Assembly (NCBI GenBank): GCA_001600455.1
Contig: BCKC01000002.1
Location: 1,302,001-1,366,000 of the forward strand
Length of the DNA stretch: 64,000 nt
Source of the DNA: Endocalyx cinctus
Lineage: Eukaryota; Ascomycota; Sordariomycetes; Amphisphaeriales; Apiosporaceae
Direction of reading: 5' to 3'
Shown here: piece by piece, positions 24,989 to 38,334 of the stretch
How the letters are laid out: every line of letters begins with the position of its first letter
Position numbering within the stretch: position 1 is the first letter of the stretch
Notes under the pieces: generated by a model
The model's input: only the letters and a program-made list of their open reading frames with translations
Told to the model about the DNA's origin: nothing
The model's database searches: none
Position numbers and translations under genes: made by a program

Positions 24989-27900
24989 GTCCGGAAACCG
25001 AATGACATGACTTTACCGACGACTTCATGCCGTGTACAGGCCGTCGATTCGCTATAGGTGATTGTCGAAACCAGTTGTCATCTTAAGGTCCTTACTTCCT
25101 CTACCTTTGAACCACACGAAGCATGATCTTGGTTGGGCGTAATATTTTTTAACTCTTATTTTTTTTTCCTCCTATGCATGTAGACCATTCAAGTGATAGG
25201 TGCAACGATTAAAAAACAAAAGGGCAGGTATCTGCGAAGAAGAGAGAGTTATCGTTGGTTGGTTCTTACCAATTACCGAACCCAAATTCCCGGTTACATG
25301 GGAGTGATACTACACTGATTGTGCTTGACCCAGCCTACTGCTTGCCCAGTTACCATATACCAAACACGACCGGAACCCTATTCCCATTCTACCAGATGCA
25401 GTAATCATCGTCGTGTAAGATGTTTGGAGTGGCTTTCTTACTAGGGGATGGTATATTCCGATAATCTAGCGTATGCGACTTAATCTGTTGGGATGTGAGA
25501 TTATTTAAATTGGGCTTAGCCCCCTTTTTTTTTCCCTCTCTTTCTTGGGAGGGGATGAGGGGGGGTAATAAAAGCAGCAGAGGGAAACACGTAATGGAAC
25601 GCATGCCCGTTATCGTGATTTATCTTGGATCTGAGTTAAAGAACGGTCAAGGTCAAATTAAGAGTAAAATCGTAAATCAGCTAAGGTGTTTTATTCCCCC
25701 GCTCTCAGTTTGTCGTTTCACTGTATTCGTCTCGCCAGATCTCCTCAACTAATAAAATAAGGAAGACGGGGGGGCGTCGGTGATCCGAAATCATCGTGGT
25801 TGGTGAGACTGACCCGACAGATTGGTAGGCGGCGCTGGATTGCGCTGACAAAGTTGACGGTCATCAATCCTCTGATGTGATATAATATATCGATCGTAGT
25901 TTTATGTATGTACATGTACGTATGTATGTATAATCAAAGGACCTTGGCAGCCCTAGAATGATGGGTGGACTTTGATCTCCCTCTGTCATTCGGTCGATCC
26001 AAATTGACGGGTTGCGATGTCTGGGACGGAATATAGTGCCGAATCATGAGAAATCCATTCGTATGTATAGTACAGAATCGTAGATTTTACAGGCAAAAAG
26101 GTGAAGATATCATCGTTCATTTTTAACTCCCCCCATGTCGGTTGGAGAGATGCGATTCCCAAATTAATTTCGGAGTACACTATGTATCTAGGTAGCAATG
26201 GATCCATTCCATACTCCGTACGTCCCGCGTAATCACGTGCCAAATATCCGGGAGGTATTGGGGGTATCGGTGGGGGGAAGAGACGGTCCAGACTATTGAG
26301 AGTTGGTCGGGGAAGTAGGCTGACTTCAGGAGTCTAATCTCGCATTTTCCCTCTCTGATATGTGGCTTTACGCCAAGTCAACCACTTCGCGGGGTTGCTC
26401 TTCCTTTTTTCTGAGACAGGTTGTCGCTATTTTCTTTGAGAACAAAAGTACCCTGCTTGCCGTACTGGGAACACTACGCTGAAACTGGCTCCCGCACGGT
26501 ACAGAAAGTCAATACGGGTGCAATTTGCAAGGAATCCGCCTCGAGATATACACACTAAGATGCTCCCTCTACTCTAGTTCTTCATGCAATCTCATATAAC
26601 GTTGTTCGATCGAGAACTGTGTACACAAATATACTTGTGTCCGTATTGATGAGGTTGCAATACAGCAGTAGTTGACATTATGAAGCCGCCACCTCTTTTA
26701 GTAGGAGATCACCCGCACTGAGGTTCGGTCACCTGATTTTGACCTGCCAATCTATAGAGACGATGAATTTTTTTGATGGAATTCGTGTGTAGTGTAGGCT
26801 TTAAGGTGTCTCATATACTTTGGCTGAGTAGTAAGGTAAGAAAGGAACACTCCTTACCTACCTGCCTAGCTGCCTACCTATACTAGTACTACTACGTATA
26901 TGGATATCTTATAATTCGTGACATCTTCAATTCATACACCGTACCATGGTATAGTAACTAGGTATATGATTACGGGTATTAAGGATACGGTACCCATCTG
27001 GAATAATTAGTGTAAGGGGGGAGAGGTGAGCAGCGAGGTGAGCAGCGAGGTGAAAGTGAAGTGTGGGAGAAGAGGGGCTTCCTGATTACAGCTATTGGAA
27101 ACCAGTTAAAATGACGTTAGGGTAGGAACTACATCTGGCATTTCCAATATCATAATTACAATTAATTACCTACCTCAGTATAGATCAAAATCTTTTATTT
27201 TATCTTATTTTATTTTATTTTATTTTTATTTTTATTTTTATTTTTTTTTATCTTCATTTTTGGATTACTCATTATAAAAAAAAAAAAAAAAAGGTATAAA
27301 AAAGAAAAATTCAAATCTTAATGTTTCCTATGATACATACAGCTATAATGTACCTATACGACGTAAATACCTGGTACTTAACCTATACGTCTGTGGAGCC
27401 CCAGCCTTAGAACCACCCTGGTCCCTTTCCGGGATATAACTTCCACACCACTACATTTATATTCACATACGACATCACAACACTCTGCATTCGCAGAATC
27501 ACGTAAACCTTCAAAGATGCCGTGGGAATACTGTACCTATGTTCTACACGTGGCTCATGTACATAATATACGTACGCTAGTCACATATATTGTACCAACA
27601 AGATGAGGGGATGTATCTTGCTTGGCGTTAATCACTTCCTTAAGTATACGGTACATCGTCCAAGCTCCCTCTTCGTATGCGACCTCCTCATGAATCTCGA
27701 TCGTTAGACTATTCGGTTTGGAAACCAAGTGCCAAAAACCCCAGACTCAGCTCTGTCATGGACTTATGCCAATGGCTCCCACCGTACTTTATACAAAAGG
27801 AATGAATAAAGCTGGGCAGGCCCACTAGGTACTACAACGTATTTACTTATTTCCAAGCTTCTAGCAGGGCAATCTAGATGTATTTTATTTCTTTTTTCTT

Positions 27901-28877
27901 CTTTTGGACTCTCTGAAAACTTCGTGGGAAACGCTCAGATATAATTCCTAGATATTAACCACTCCTAGGTCAGTTCCCAAAAACTTTTGAGAATCTTCTC
28001 ATCTCTCGTTCCATCTACCTTCTCCAATTCTCTAAGGACTTTACTGCACTTTCACACTTGTCTGTACATGCATCCTGAGCCAACATTACTCCCAGCATCC
28101 GATGACCTATCTATCTATAGCTCCAACAGATTGAATGAAACCTTATGGGATACACTCTCTCGCCCACCTCAATAGTTGATCACACTCTGAACGAATAATA
28201 ATAATAATACTAATTTCAGACCTGTCATCCATTGGGTTATTAGGCTCTAACGCGGATCATATTGGTTGCCTTAGAATTTCTTTGTCGTTCCAAAGAACCC
28301 CCCCGGCTCTGCTAACTTTAGCTCAAGCCATCGGTCAATATCTCGTCAGATTTGATCAGGCCTCGCGGAAGCTGGACCCTAGACAAAGAAAAGATCTCTC
28401 GTTCGGAACGTCGCCAATCTTCAATGTACGGATTTTTATTTGCTCCTCAACCTCGGAATTTCCATAGCTTCTCCTACGCCCCCTAAACCCCCCCCTTAAG
28501 CACGGGGTGCTGTTTTCTTAAATCTCGCCTTGGCCACCACCCTGAGCTAATGTTGATACCTGACTTCAGATCAAACCTCTCTTACACTCTTGTGTAGGAA
28601 CAATAGTTATAAGCCGTTCCCTGCTTGTTTGAATTATCTCACGGACTCATCAACGATTTTTATCCCAATTCTTTTTTGTCTAAGCTACCGTATACACACT
28701 TTATCACATTGATTTACATTTTATTCCTAACCTTTGTTTCGATTACAAGCAAAAGGTAAACACCATCCTTCACTTTGAACAGCTATTAGCTTTAGTCACA
28801 TATCAATTCCATCCCCTGAACATTACTTACGATAATCTTATCGATCAAAAGTCCGATTACTTGATACGTCATAAAAA

Positions 28878-30923
28878 ATGAGTCAATCCACACGCCGAGA
28901 GACGAGACCCTACTCTGCTAACCCCGGGATGTGGCTGCAACATAATCCACCTAACGTACAACCTGCTTACGGTGATGCTCGGGACAACCAATCTCTCGAT
29001 ACTCGAAGACTACCCGCTGTGAGTTTTGCTATGTCTGCCGTACCTCTTCGCTGCTATCATGCTAAGCTATTGCAAGGCACTCGAAGACGCTTTGCGTAAT
29101 CACTGCTATATTCAGGGGGATTTATATTGCGTGATGACCTTCAGCCACGATCGACCACCAAACTTTTTCATGTCCCAGCAATATGCGGGCCTGGATATAC
29201 CGCAAGCCAAGCAGTACGTGAACCTCGATGGTTTAGAACGTAGATGGAGAAATGCTCAATCAAGTAAGTTTTTTATTATTCTTCTTCTTCTTCCGGGGCA
29301 TCAGACACTGGAAATTGAAGGTATCTAACACTACTTATCGAGCTAGCCTCGCCGCACTCGACTATGGGAGATATGCAGAGGGAAAACATCGACTATAGAT
29401 TTAATGGAAGTCCCATAAAGGAAGAACCCATGTTGGCTCAGTTTGCGCCCTATGGCCGATCCTCACAACCCGAGGATCCCGAAAATGAAGAAACCCGGAG
29501 CTCGAGAAGACGACAGCAGGCAACGGAGCAGAACCACGGTCCCAGGAATGATGGCCCATCAAACCCAATTGCCCCAATGCGAAGGAACATTGTAGTTGGC
29601 GACGAAGAAGCGATATCATTGCATTACACGGCATGCTTGAGAGCAAGCCAACAGACCGCATGTAAGATTCTGTGCAAGGCGTGGGTGAAATTACTAGAGC
29701 CGAAGAAACAATCTCGATGTCCATATACCAAGAAAGAAGATGCTGCACCATCATGGTGGCCACTGAAGATAGGACCACTGAAGACGGATGAATGTCGCCA
29801 CAGAGAGCCTGACCATCTTTACAGACACGGTAAGTTGCAGTATTCCAACAGTATAGACAACGTATTAACAAATGTTTCAGAGCGTATAATTTTGCTCCTC
29901 CGTATATTGTCTATGGTCGCCGGACCGAATAGGGAAGGATATACTGCAAAGAATCCCGAGGTCACTGTAGCCCAACTCTACAGTACGACCATGGAATGTC
30001 TCTCTCCTTTCTTCCTTGAGCCGAGAAACAGGACTAAGAAGGATCATATGATACAGCTCTTCAAAGTAGCTAGGCAGCAAGAAGCATTCAACCGTGGCGA
30101 GATAGGTATGGAATGGGTTGTCTTTTTTTTTTTCCGGCGAACATATTGCTAAACATATACTTTAGATGCCTCGTCCGTCATCTACGTACATCCTTACGAC
30201 AACTCAGCCCAGGTCGACGATGAAGATGAAGAAGCCGATGACGGCGAAATTTCCGATCCTAACGAAGAGAACAGCGAGATCTTGACGCCTACGACGTCTC
30301 GCACCGGGTCTCCCGAGCCGTATGTAGGCCACGCACAGAGTTCCGAACATACTCTATCCGAGCAACCACCTTCGATGCCATTCTCAGCTGAGTTACCCTT
30401 TCGCGAACCTCAGTACCCGCATCAGGCGCTCGGAGCGGAGCTGCCGCCTGAACGTGCGAGATATGTAGAAAGTCATCACGAAATGTCGACGCAGATGTCT
30501 ACCAATCCTACTCAACCGTTGAGTATGGGCAACGGATATCCCAACCCACCAGATTCGAGCCGGATGTCTCTGTATGGACCACAAAACGAATACACAAGCT
30601 CACCAACGGCGCATGTGTACCCAACCTGGCCGGTCTCATCCGATCCCTGTACTTCGTCGGAATATGCGTATGCGTCTCAGACGCCTCACGCACACTATGG
30701 CGGTCAACCCGGCATTCCTATGACCCCAAGTTACCCCTACTTAGGTGCATACAGTGGTTTACAAAGAGCGCAGTCGAGCCACGCGTTGCATCCGGGCGCC
30801 ATGACTCATAACTCTCTCCCACCCCTTTCTTACCCTACTTACGAGGCCCGCGGGGCAGGAGCCCATCATAATTCAGAAGACATAGAGATGAGGGATAGTG
30901 ATTATCCCCCGACCCTTACGTAA
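28878..30923 (+). CDS. YDR124W-like / DUF2841 domain protein
   Basis: Function unknown; the family's helical domain is named after yeast YDR124W and the Aspergillus fumigatus hrmA-associated subtelomeric cluster. Exons are 28878-29018, 29077-29263, 29347-29829, 29881-30105 and 30166-30923; all phases agree, giving 597 residues. A short N-terminal segment contains ALEDALRNHCYIQGDLY. The core lies at about residues 195-345: DEEAISLHYTACLR, ACKILCKAWVKLLEP, a SWWP motif, then CRHREPDHLYR joined across an intron to ERIILLLRIL. After this comes an acidic run (DDEDEEADD) and a Pro/Ser/Tyr-rich disordered tail, suggesting a nuclear regulatory protein, which is inference only. No catalytic motif is visible. 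It is isolated between two long gene-free stretches. Domain assignment is from pattern recognition and would be settled by a Pfam PF11001 search. Confidence 0.8.
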
Positions 30924-32286
30924 AAAAAAGTCGGGATCGGTAGCTACACTTTTTCGGGCTCCTTCCACACTTAATCCTTGTTGGAAAATAGTCTTTTCAA
31001 GTCAAGAGGGTTTCACGGTACCAATCAAAACGGGGCTCATGTTTCATGGCTCTCGCTGATTCTCGTGCCTGTACGGGTTGAGGGAAACAGGGGAGTAACA
31101 TTTGATAAGAGATGATTTTTTTTTTCCGACTCAAATGGCATTACCTCGGAAATGACTTACACAAACACCAATATAAAGAGAGAGAGAGAAAAAAAAAAGG
31201 TTACGCGCTTACTGTTTTTCATCGTTTAGTTTCACTTTCGGCATTTTGAAGCTTTTTTTTTTTTCTTTTGCTCTTTTCTTCCTTTTCTTTTCCACTTCAC
31301 ATTGCGGAACTCGACACGACAGGACCTAAAAAGAATTCATCTTCGGGGAGTTATTTCGTCAAGCGGCATTTTGGTCGCGATATATGAAGCATATACACAG
31401 GCCTATCTATCTACCTACGGGTTTAATTAATACATTTTGGTATTAAGGGGAGTCAGTCGGCTGTCTGTTATTTTCCTCTTTTTTTTTTTTGATACTTCTA
31501 TTCTTTCCTTTACAGTTTATTCATGCAACTACCAATCTCTTTTTACACTCCTTGTGAATAGGTTTATACTGTTAGTCGGTTTTGTCTTGGTTTCATTTTT
31601 CTTTTTTTCTGGTTTGTAAACGGAATGCTAAATATTCAAAAGAAAAAAAAAAGGGGGGGGGTAGTATGGGGGACAAAGTTAGGTAGTGAAAACGAGGATC
31701 TAGATTCTATTTGCTTCAAGGCAACACATAGATAATAGCAGTTACGTAGTATAATTAGAAGATAGTTTTATTTAGTTTAGGGATTCTCATGAAGAGGATA
31801 AAAAACAAGTTAATTGATCCATCAGTGTGCATAATGATTTCATTTACTCCTTACTTACTTTACCTTACTATTCATCTTCGGAATATCCCCAAGGACAGAG
31901 GGGAGGGGGGAAAGACGAAAACTCCTGAGCAGACTATACTACTTACCACATACCGTCGCCTAAACCCCCCCCCCCCTTTCGTCCGATCGTTTCGAGGAAG
32001 AAAGAGAAACGCAGTATCCGTCATTCCAAGTCCCCATCCGCTCCCGCTCCCCGCTTTCTCGCATATCGTGCGTAGTGTAGTGTCTAGATTTAGACGTCTG
32101 ATCTCGTTTTTTTTTAAAAAAAAAAAGATGAACCCGCTTTCCCTTGTTCATGATTTCATTTCAATTCTTTCTTTCTTTTCCTTCTTTCTCTCTACCTGTC
32201 CCGGGTAGGTGCCTAAGACACCTACCTATCTACCCACTCGAAAATCATAATAATAACTATGGGCCCTACTAACTACTATACTCTAC

Positions 32287-32287
<1 letters not shown>

Positions 32288-32319
<32 letters not shown>

Positions 32320-32322
32320 TGT
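32288..32322. repeat. (ATGT)n microsatellite
   Basis: About eight and a half perfect ATGT units. Confidence 0.95.
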
Positions 32323-34265
32323 ACCTAAATAAAATGCCGGAACTTCCTTCAAGCTTTGACGCGGCGCGGACCGCGCACCCCACTGAACTGATCCTCTCCG
32401 ATCTACATTAACCACGTTTGAAAGAGAGATGGGAGAATATTTTCCGAAAAAAGTAAGTGTGACGTGGAAGACAGTTGAATAATGATACGATTGTCGGCTT
32501 TTATTACATAGCACATGAATCAGGATTGTTAAAATAATTGTAGCCTCATCTTTTTTTTTTCTTTGTGGTCTTCGTATTTTTTTTTTTTTTTTTTTTGCTT
32601 TTCAAGTTGACTTAAAACTTCCCCCCACCAGTTCTGTCGTTCGACGATCTAGACAGAGTGATGACCCCCACTCAATATATCCATGGATATAATTAATATG
32701 TATCCTACTGTTTTGGGTTGAAAATCTTTGTGAGATGTAGGCGTAAAAGAGTAGGTAGACCAAAACAAGGACGGGGGCTGATGTCATTTTTTTGATAGCA
32801 AGTATACCCCGGATTTTCTTAGGTTTTGTTTTTGGTTGGTTTTATTCCTTTTTCAGAACTTATGATGCGCCCGCATGGCACAAAAAAAAGAAAAAAAAAA
32901 GAAAAGAAAAAGAAGGAAAACAGTAATGCTGACCGCCCCGAGAAGAAAAGGGAATAGTATACATATGCCATCGTTTAAAAAGACTTACATGCATTACATA
33001 TGTATGTATGTATATCGTTTGTATCTTAAAACAAACTCCATGACTATACTACATGACTACAGTATGTAGTATAACCATGCCTAGCCAGTATCCATATGGT
33101 ATCCATATGGTCTCCATATGTAACGTATGCAGACCCAAGTATGCTACACCAAAAGCAAAGTACTCCGTACATATACGTACGATACGATCGATATATGCAC
33201 CGGAACTGCAGTTTTCCTTCCCCTCCCCAAAACCTAACCCGACATATTTTATTTTATTTTATTTTTAATAATAAGATACAACAGATCTATCCGTATATTT
33301 AGGATCCGCGGTGGATTCCCATTCGTTATGCAGATGCGCGATTTCATTTTTTTTTTTCTCTCTTTACTTCTTTTCTTTCTCTGTTTTGAAAGATGTCTTC
33401 AAAGAAGACCCTGGACTTTGAGCAGCCCCCACCTCCTCTCTCCCCGTTCTACGCCCACCCCCGGGAAGCATCTGCACCCGATCTTAACTGTTTTTTTTTT
33501 TCTTTTCTTACGTGTACATATATTAACAGTTTTCGTGGTAACATTGATGTCCCCGGGTTCGAATCCGCGGGCGGCACGAAGCATGATATTCTTTTTATAA
33601 TTTCTTATTATTCTTCCTACCCTTCTTTTTTTTTTTTTTTTTTTTTTTGGCATGTTTCGGTGACAAGCGGAAGAGGGAGGGTCTTCCCTTGTTTGTCGTC
33701 GGTCATGCTGACCTCTGTAATCGGCCAGATAGCTCTTTTGGGAAGTTATCGCGGCGCGAAAAATTAAAAAGAGAGAGAAGAGGGAAAAAAGCAATTATAC
33801 GTTGTCTTAGATCTATCTAGTAGAACCGCGTGCTTGCTGCTTCAAACGAGGATTTGATTCGTCTATGCCTATTTTTACTTAAAGGAAATATACTATGAGC
33901 AAACTCGTAACTCGTGTTGTTACGGTTGATATACCGTAAAGTTTAAAATAAACCGTTTTTTTTTTATTGGACAGGGTCGTGGAAGCTTTATCACACCCCT
34001 ATCTTGACTGCGAAGGCTACTTCTCTAAACAAAGAAAAAAGTCTTGACATCTGTTTCGCCCTTCGCAACCTTAGAGGCTTTATCTGCCTCTCGTTCCTGG
34101 TTATCCCCGTTGAAGAGACCATCGTAACTAGCAGAGTCCTCCCAACGAAAGAGGCTTTATTAATTTAATGATCGGGGAAAATACAGTAATAGAAGGTAGG
34201 AAAAAGAATTTTGGCCAACGTCCGGAGTAGCTGTGCCGGCGTAAGCAGGTGGAGTGTTAGGAAAA

Positions 34266-34653
34266 TTACGCCAGAAGGGCTAATATTATTTCAAGTGTCT
34301 CGTTATCATCCTCTTGTGGATAAATCTGAGATGAATCTCGGATAGGGCTAGCTTGCAGGATAACTTCCGTCAGGCACGTATCACTAGTAGATTCCAAAGT
34401 TCCAGGGTTGAAACTCAATATATAAACGGTATCGTTGATACATTCCCAATATGGTCGTTTATCGGCGAGCCAACGTAATGACATGGGCCCATCTTGCTCT
34501 GCGCCGTAACGTGCGTATGCTTTTGATCATGCAAGTTACGCGATGTCCCATGAACGATCCATCTATCCGTGGAGAGATGAGCGAAGGATTAACAGGTCCC
34601 GAGAAAAGGGGTTCGAGTGATGATAGATTCGGAGAAACAATAGATGAAGCCAT
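34266..34653 (-). pseudogene. Possible small or decayed gene, unrecognised
   Basis: Two minus-strand frames overlap here. The upstream one (34459-34653) starts MASSIVSPNLSS and ends in ARWAHVITLARR. The downstream one continues in the next frame as SLRWLADKRPYWECINDTVY and ends LEIILALLA at 34266. The downstream frame looks protein-like in composition (Trp, Cys and acidic residues well spread), and stays open upstream of its first ATG to a stop near 34530. I could not find a splice that joins the two in phase, so this may be a frameshifted remnant, a small unknown gene, or chance. No family is recognised. Confidence 0.2.
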
Positions 34654-34913
34654 AAATATTCTATCTTTTGGTACATCACTCTCTTAATACTCATATACAA
34701 CACAGATCTCGTAACACAAACATATCAAGACGAAATCCTAATGTTGCTGGGAAGAAGAATGAAATTAAAAGCATGAAAGACTCCATGTTATGGTGATATA
34801 ATATATATATATATATTTGAAGGACGTCCCGTGGAACGGCATCGTCGCTACTGAAACACCTTCTCTACGAGATTTAGATAGAGTGTATATCCTAGATGTC
34901 TGCGATCCTGACA

Positions 34914-35327
34914 CTAGGTCGAACAAGTGCGGGAAGAGTTGATTCTAGTTTTGACCTTAGACGTTGTGTATCTAGTCTGGAGACGGACCCTGGTGCAAGC
35001 GTCGCTGCCTCTGAAACGGACACCGAATAATATGGTGCTGTAGCTCCGACGCGTCCTTTCAGAGCTATCCAGATATCTCACACTCTTTCGGGAGAGCCTC
35101 TTCGTGCTCTGTTGCCGGCCGTAGGTTAAAGGTACTGGCTGCACCTTGGGAAGAATTCTTAACCCCATCTCAGCCACCGCATCGAGCAGGCTATCTCGCA
35201 AAATTTTCAAGAGGAGCAAGATCTTAGGGTTATAGGGAGAGAGACTTCGCTGTCGAGGCCGAGACAGCAGTTGAATTTGACCTGAGATGAGAAATTGGAA
35301 TGATCGAGGCATCTCGTTAGCTGACAA
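34914..35327 (-). pseudogene. Unsupported 137-codon frame, possible remnant
   Basis: An open frame rich in Arg and Ser, with the segment KILLLLKILRDSLLDAVAEMG that could form a helix. The nearby DNA is less AT-rich and less repetitive than its surroundings. No domain, signal peptide or convincing introns are visible. It may be a relic related to the frames at 34266-34653 on the same strand, or chance. Confidence 0.15.
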
Positions 35328-36442
35328 GACGACGAACTATGACACCTTGTCGCCGAGAGCCATTAAAGCTTCTTAACACCTCAGGCTGTGGGCCACCGCG
35401 ATAATCTACTCAATGGCACTCACTCTACACCTCTTGGTAAGAGAAGTCAGGGGCCCTAATACTGGTGATTGACCTGATAACATAGCAACCATTCATGGGG
35501 CTGAAAATAAAGATTTCCAACTCGATCGTTATAGGGGTATCAACGGACAATCGACCGTTATGAAAACTTTCAATAAACAACCCGTTCATTACGCTGAAAG
35601 CTATTTACGGAGAAATGTTTCACCCAGATTTCTATTTTTACAGGCGTGTCTCATAAGGCTCAAACTAAAAGTTCAATTTTTTAAAGCGGCGTGGCTCAGG
35701 TGAGGAGGATGTACCTGATACTATATTCTACATTTACTATGTATATATACTACCATAATACTAATAGGGTCGAAAAAAAAAAGAAATAAAGAAACCATGC
35801 AGAAATGAAAATGGTGGGGGCATGTGTAAGTATATGATGCATGTGCATGGACCGATCGTAACGACTTGAGTGCAACCTCGATCCTGCACGAGGGGAAACT
35901 GACTTGCCGCAAACAGACATTTGATACAATACGCCAAACATGTGATAAGAATCCCAAAGGAGTAATGGGCATGAAATAATAAAAAGCAACTTTACCTAGC
36001 TAGCCGCCGTTGTTCACTCCCACACACGTAAACTCTTTTTTCACCCTTGCTCGGACGGCTGTTAAGCTCTACATTCGATATCCTGAGTATTAGACGACTA
36101 TCAAAGCTTTTTTATCTTGTTCATAATACCAGAAAAACTTGGGAAATCTTTGAGTCGACTCCGAGAAAGAAGATACCTATTCATATCGAGTATTCTTATT
36201 ATACTACTTGTAAGGTCTTGTGTAGAGTAACTGACTATAGTGCTTGGTATCATACTTTCAACAGTTTACACACCCAAATAACATCCTTAAAGGCGATGCG
36301 CATTAATTGACAATAATCCCAAAAAATTGGTCAGTCGCTATGTATACTTCATAGCAACTTTGTCATACCTCAAATCCAGGTCATAGAAACCAGCGTCTTC
36401 ACTATAGGGGTTTCTCTCTGTGATTCGGGGTTATCAGTACCT

Positions 36443-38334
36443 TCATCCAACCTTACTAGCGTTTAATGGCTCCAATTTCAAGTAACACTTCCTTCCGCGA
36501 GGTTGTGACGATATGATCTGATCAGCCATTTCCATATCAGTATCTGTCATGGACGGGTCCGGGAAAGTTGTCACGCGCGAGTAAAAGTCCTTAAGCAGAG
36601 TTTTCATCTCCGCCAGGGCAAGGCTAGTAAAATTGAGTTAAAAATGTCAGTAACGCAGTTACTCTTTCGTAAAATCTAGAGAGGGAAAGAGAGAGAAGAG
36701 TTTTGAAGTTGGAAGTTTAGGGGATAGGGGGAGGACTCAACTGTTTACCGACGCAGCCCCTCCCGCCGCTAGCGAAAGCGAAGAACAGCCTCTTCCGGTC
36801 CAGCTCCCCTTCGGGCTCGAGCCACCTATCGGGGTTGAAGCGGTCCGGCTCCGGGAATACGCCCTCGTCGATGCGGTGGGCCGAGTAAGGTTGGCAGCTG
36901 ACGATGGCGGCGCCGGGGACGAAATAGCCGTCGATCGTACGTCCCCCGCGGGGAACGTAGCGGGGTAAGGACATGGGGATCGCGGGGAAGCATCGCAGAC
37001 CTTCCATCACGACGGCGTCGAGGTACGTCAGCTTGTCGAACGGCGCGTCCGGGTTCGCGAGCAGCTCTTCCTGGAGTCGCCGCTGCGCGTGGAACGAGCG
37101 CGGTTGCGACAGCTCCCACGTCAGGAAGCACAGCGCGTCGCCCGTCGTGTCGACCCCGGCCGCCATGTGGTCGAGGCACTCGGCCGCCATTTCCATCTGC
37201 TCCAGTCCGTACGCCTTGTCTTGCATACGGCTCAGCAGCGTGAATTGGGCCGGGGCTGTCTTTTTGCTCGCCGAGATCACTAAGTCGTTGGCTAATGGGG
37301 TCTCTCGCGGCTTTACGAAGAAGGACAGCGCGCTCCCGATTAGTTTATAAAGCGAAGGGTTATAATACTGGATGAGACGGTCTAGATCCACTGATGTTAG
37401 CTATCTTTTCGAATGCGTCTCGGTGGGTACTTATTCACTTTGCAAGCTATCATCCATTGTTACTTGTTTCATTACTTCTTCGTCAATCGAGTTTCGGAGT
37501 GAGTCCGAGCCGTATGGGTGGAATAGATGATGCGTCGCACAATCAAATGCATAGTCGTGAAGGCCTTGTATTGTCATGTTAGCCTCCTCAATATCTCACA
37601 TTTCATCAACTTGCCGTACATATCTGTTTTTATCAGTTGACAGGTCTAGTATAAGTGAGTTGAGAGGTCTCTTACAAATAAGTCAACACTCTTATCCATA
37701 GAAGCGGTGCATCTCTCCATAAACCTCGTAGAGCGTTCCTTGATTCCGTCAAGTGAGTTTGGTTTTACGATGTTTGTGTTCGCGTAGCGATCGGCAAGAA
37801 TTCTCTTCCTTTTGGCATGCTGCAGAATGTAAAAATGAGCACCTAGCCGTCATTTCTAGTATAGTCAAATAGTATTTCCTCACATCATCTTTGTTAAGAG
37901 TACTAAACATAGTCCTATGAAGCAATACGTGAGCGGATCATATCACTTGGTAGCATTAATGAGAGGGCATGAATGTACACCCATATATCTCACGCAAAGA
38001 CATACCTTCGGCCATACACCATAAATAAGTTGTAAAACTCTGTTTTATCATAGCCACTACCTCCCGAGCAATAAATCTCTTTTATCGCCTCGACGGAGGT
38101 GAACGAAACCTCATTCGGCGCTATCCGAACTACAGGGCCGTATTTCTGATGGAGGCGGTGAATATACCTAGTTCGAAGCGCTCTGAACTCGTAATACTTG
38201 AGTATCCAAGAACTGAATAAAGACGTGACAGGACCTGGAATTTTCCTAAGGGGGCTGGAAAGGCATGTTTTTATATATAACGCGACGAAGGCGATGCCCG
38301 CAACTCCCAGGAAGAGAGGATCTAGGAGTATCAT
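36443..38334 (-). CDS. Cytochrome P450 monooxygenase, seven exons
   Basis: Haem-thiolate monooxygenase; substrate unknown. Exons: 38006-38334, 37884-37914, 37676-37819, 37611-37623, 37439-37564, 36742-37390 and 36443-36623, giving 490 residues. An N-terminal membrane anchor is followed by the Pro-rich hinge RKIPGP. The I-helix reads AGVDTT (292-297), the K-helix E344-GL-R347, then FNPDRW, and the haem loop FASGGRGC with Cys427. The final exon supplies LALAEMKTLL after the loop. Two introns use GTTGAT or GTTGAG donors, and exon 4 is a 13-nt micro-exon; both choices are forced by frame and by family alignment (TASLHDYAFDC and CVGKHLALAEM), but should be checked with RNA. The long exon 6 is GC-rich. 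It lies 383 bp downstream of a same-strand DUF1749 hydrolase. All key residues are intact, so I call it functional rather than a pseudogene. The CYP family cannot be assigned by eye. Confidence 0.85.

Larger units (their letters stand above)
22565..28877. other. Gene-free, microsatellite-rich stretch, 6.3 kb
   Basis: Holds the 3' UTR of the ABC transporter, several simple repeats listed separately, three ambiguous bases at 23233-23249, and the leader of the next gene. A 12-nt unit GGTGAGCAGCGA is repeated around 27026-27053, and TTTTA-type repeats fill 27191-27255. TACTCCGTA occurs at 26212-26220. The short frames have no protein signs. The 800 bp before 28878 contain several ATGs followed by short frames that could act as upstream ORFs if transcribed. 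Confidence 0.55.
30924..36442. other. Gene-poor stretch, 5.5 kb
   Basis: Contains the 3' UTR of the DUF2841 gene, many homopolymers (for example 23 T at 33626-33648), an ATGT microsatellite, and one TACTCCGTA at 33161-33169. The part 34260-35330 is less repetitive and may hold coding remnants (listed separately). The rest shows no supported gene. Confidence 0.5.

Noticed and set aside
24831..25028. Repeat-encoded Phe-Leu-Ser protein
   Set aside because: It is just a translation of the GAAA microsatellite.
33552..33564. tRNA-like B box (GGTTCGAATCC)
   Set aside because: The T-stem does not pair and no A box or acceptor stem exists within 90 nt upstream; likely chance.
33399..33794. Overlapping frames of 124 and 131 codons on both strands
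   Set aside because: Both contain homopolymer-encoded Phe or Lys runs and nothing family-like.
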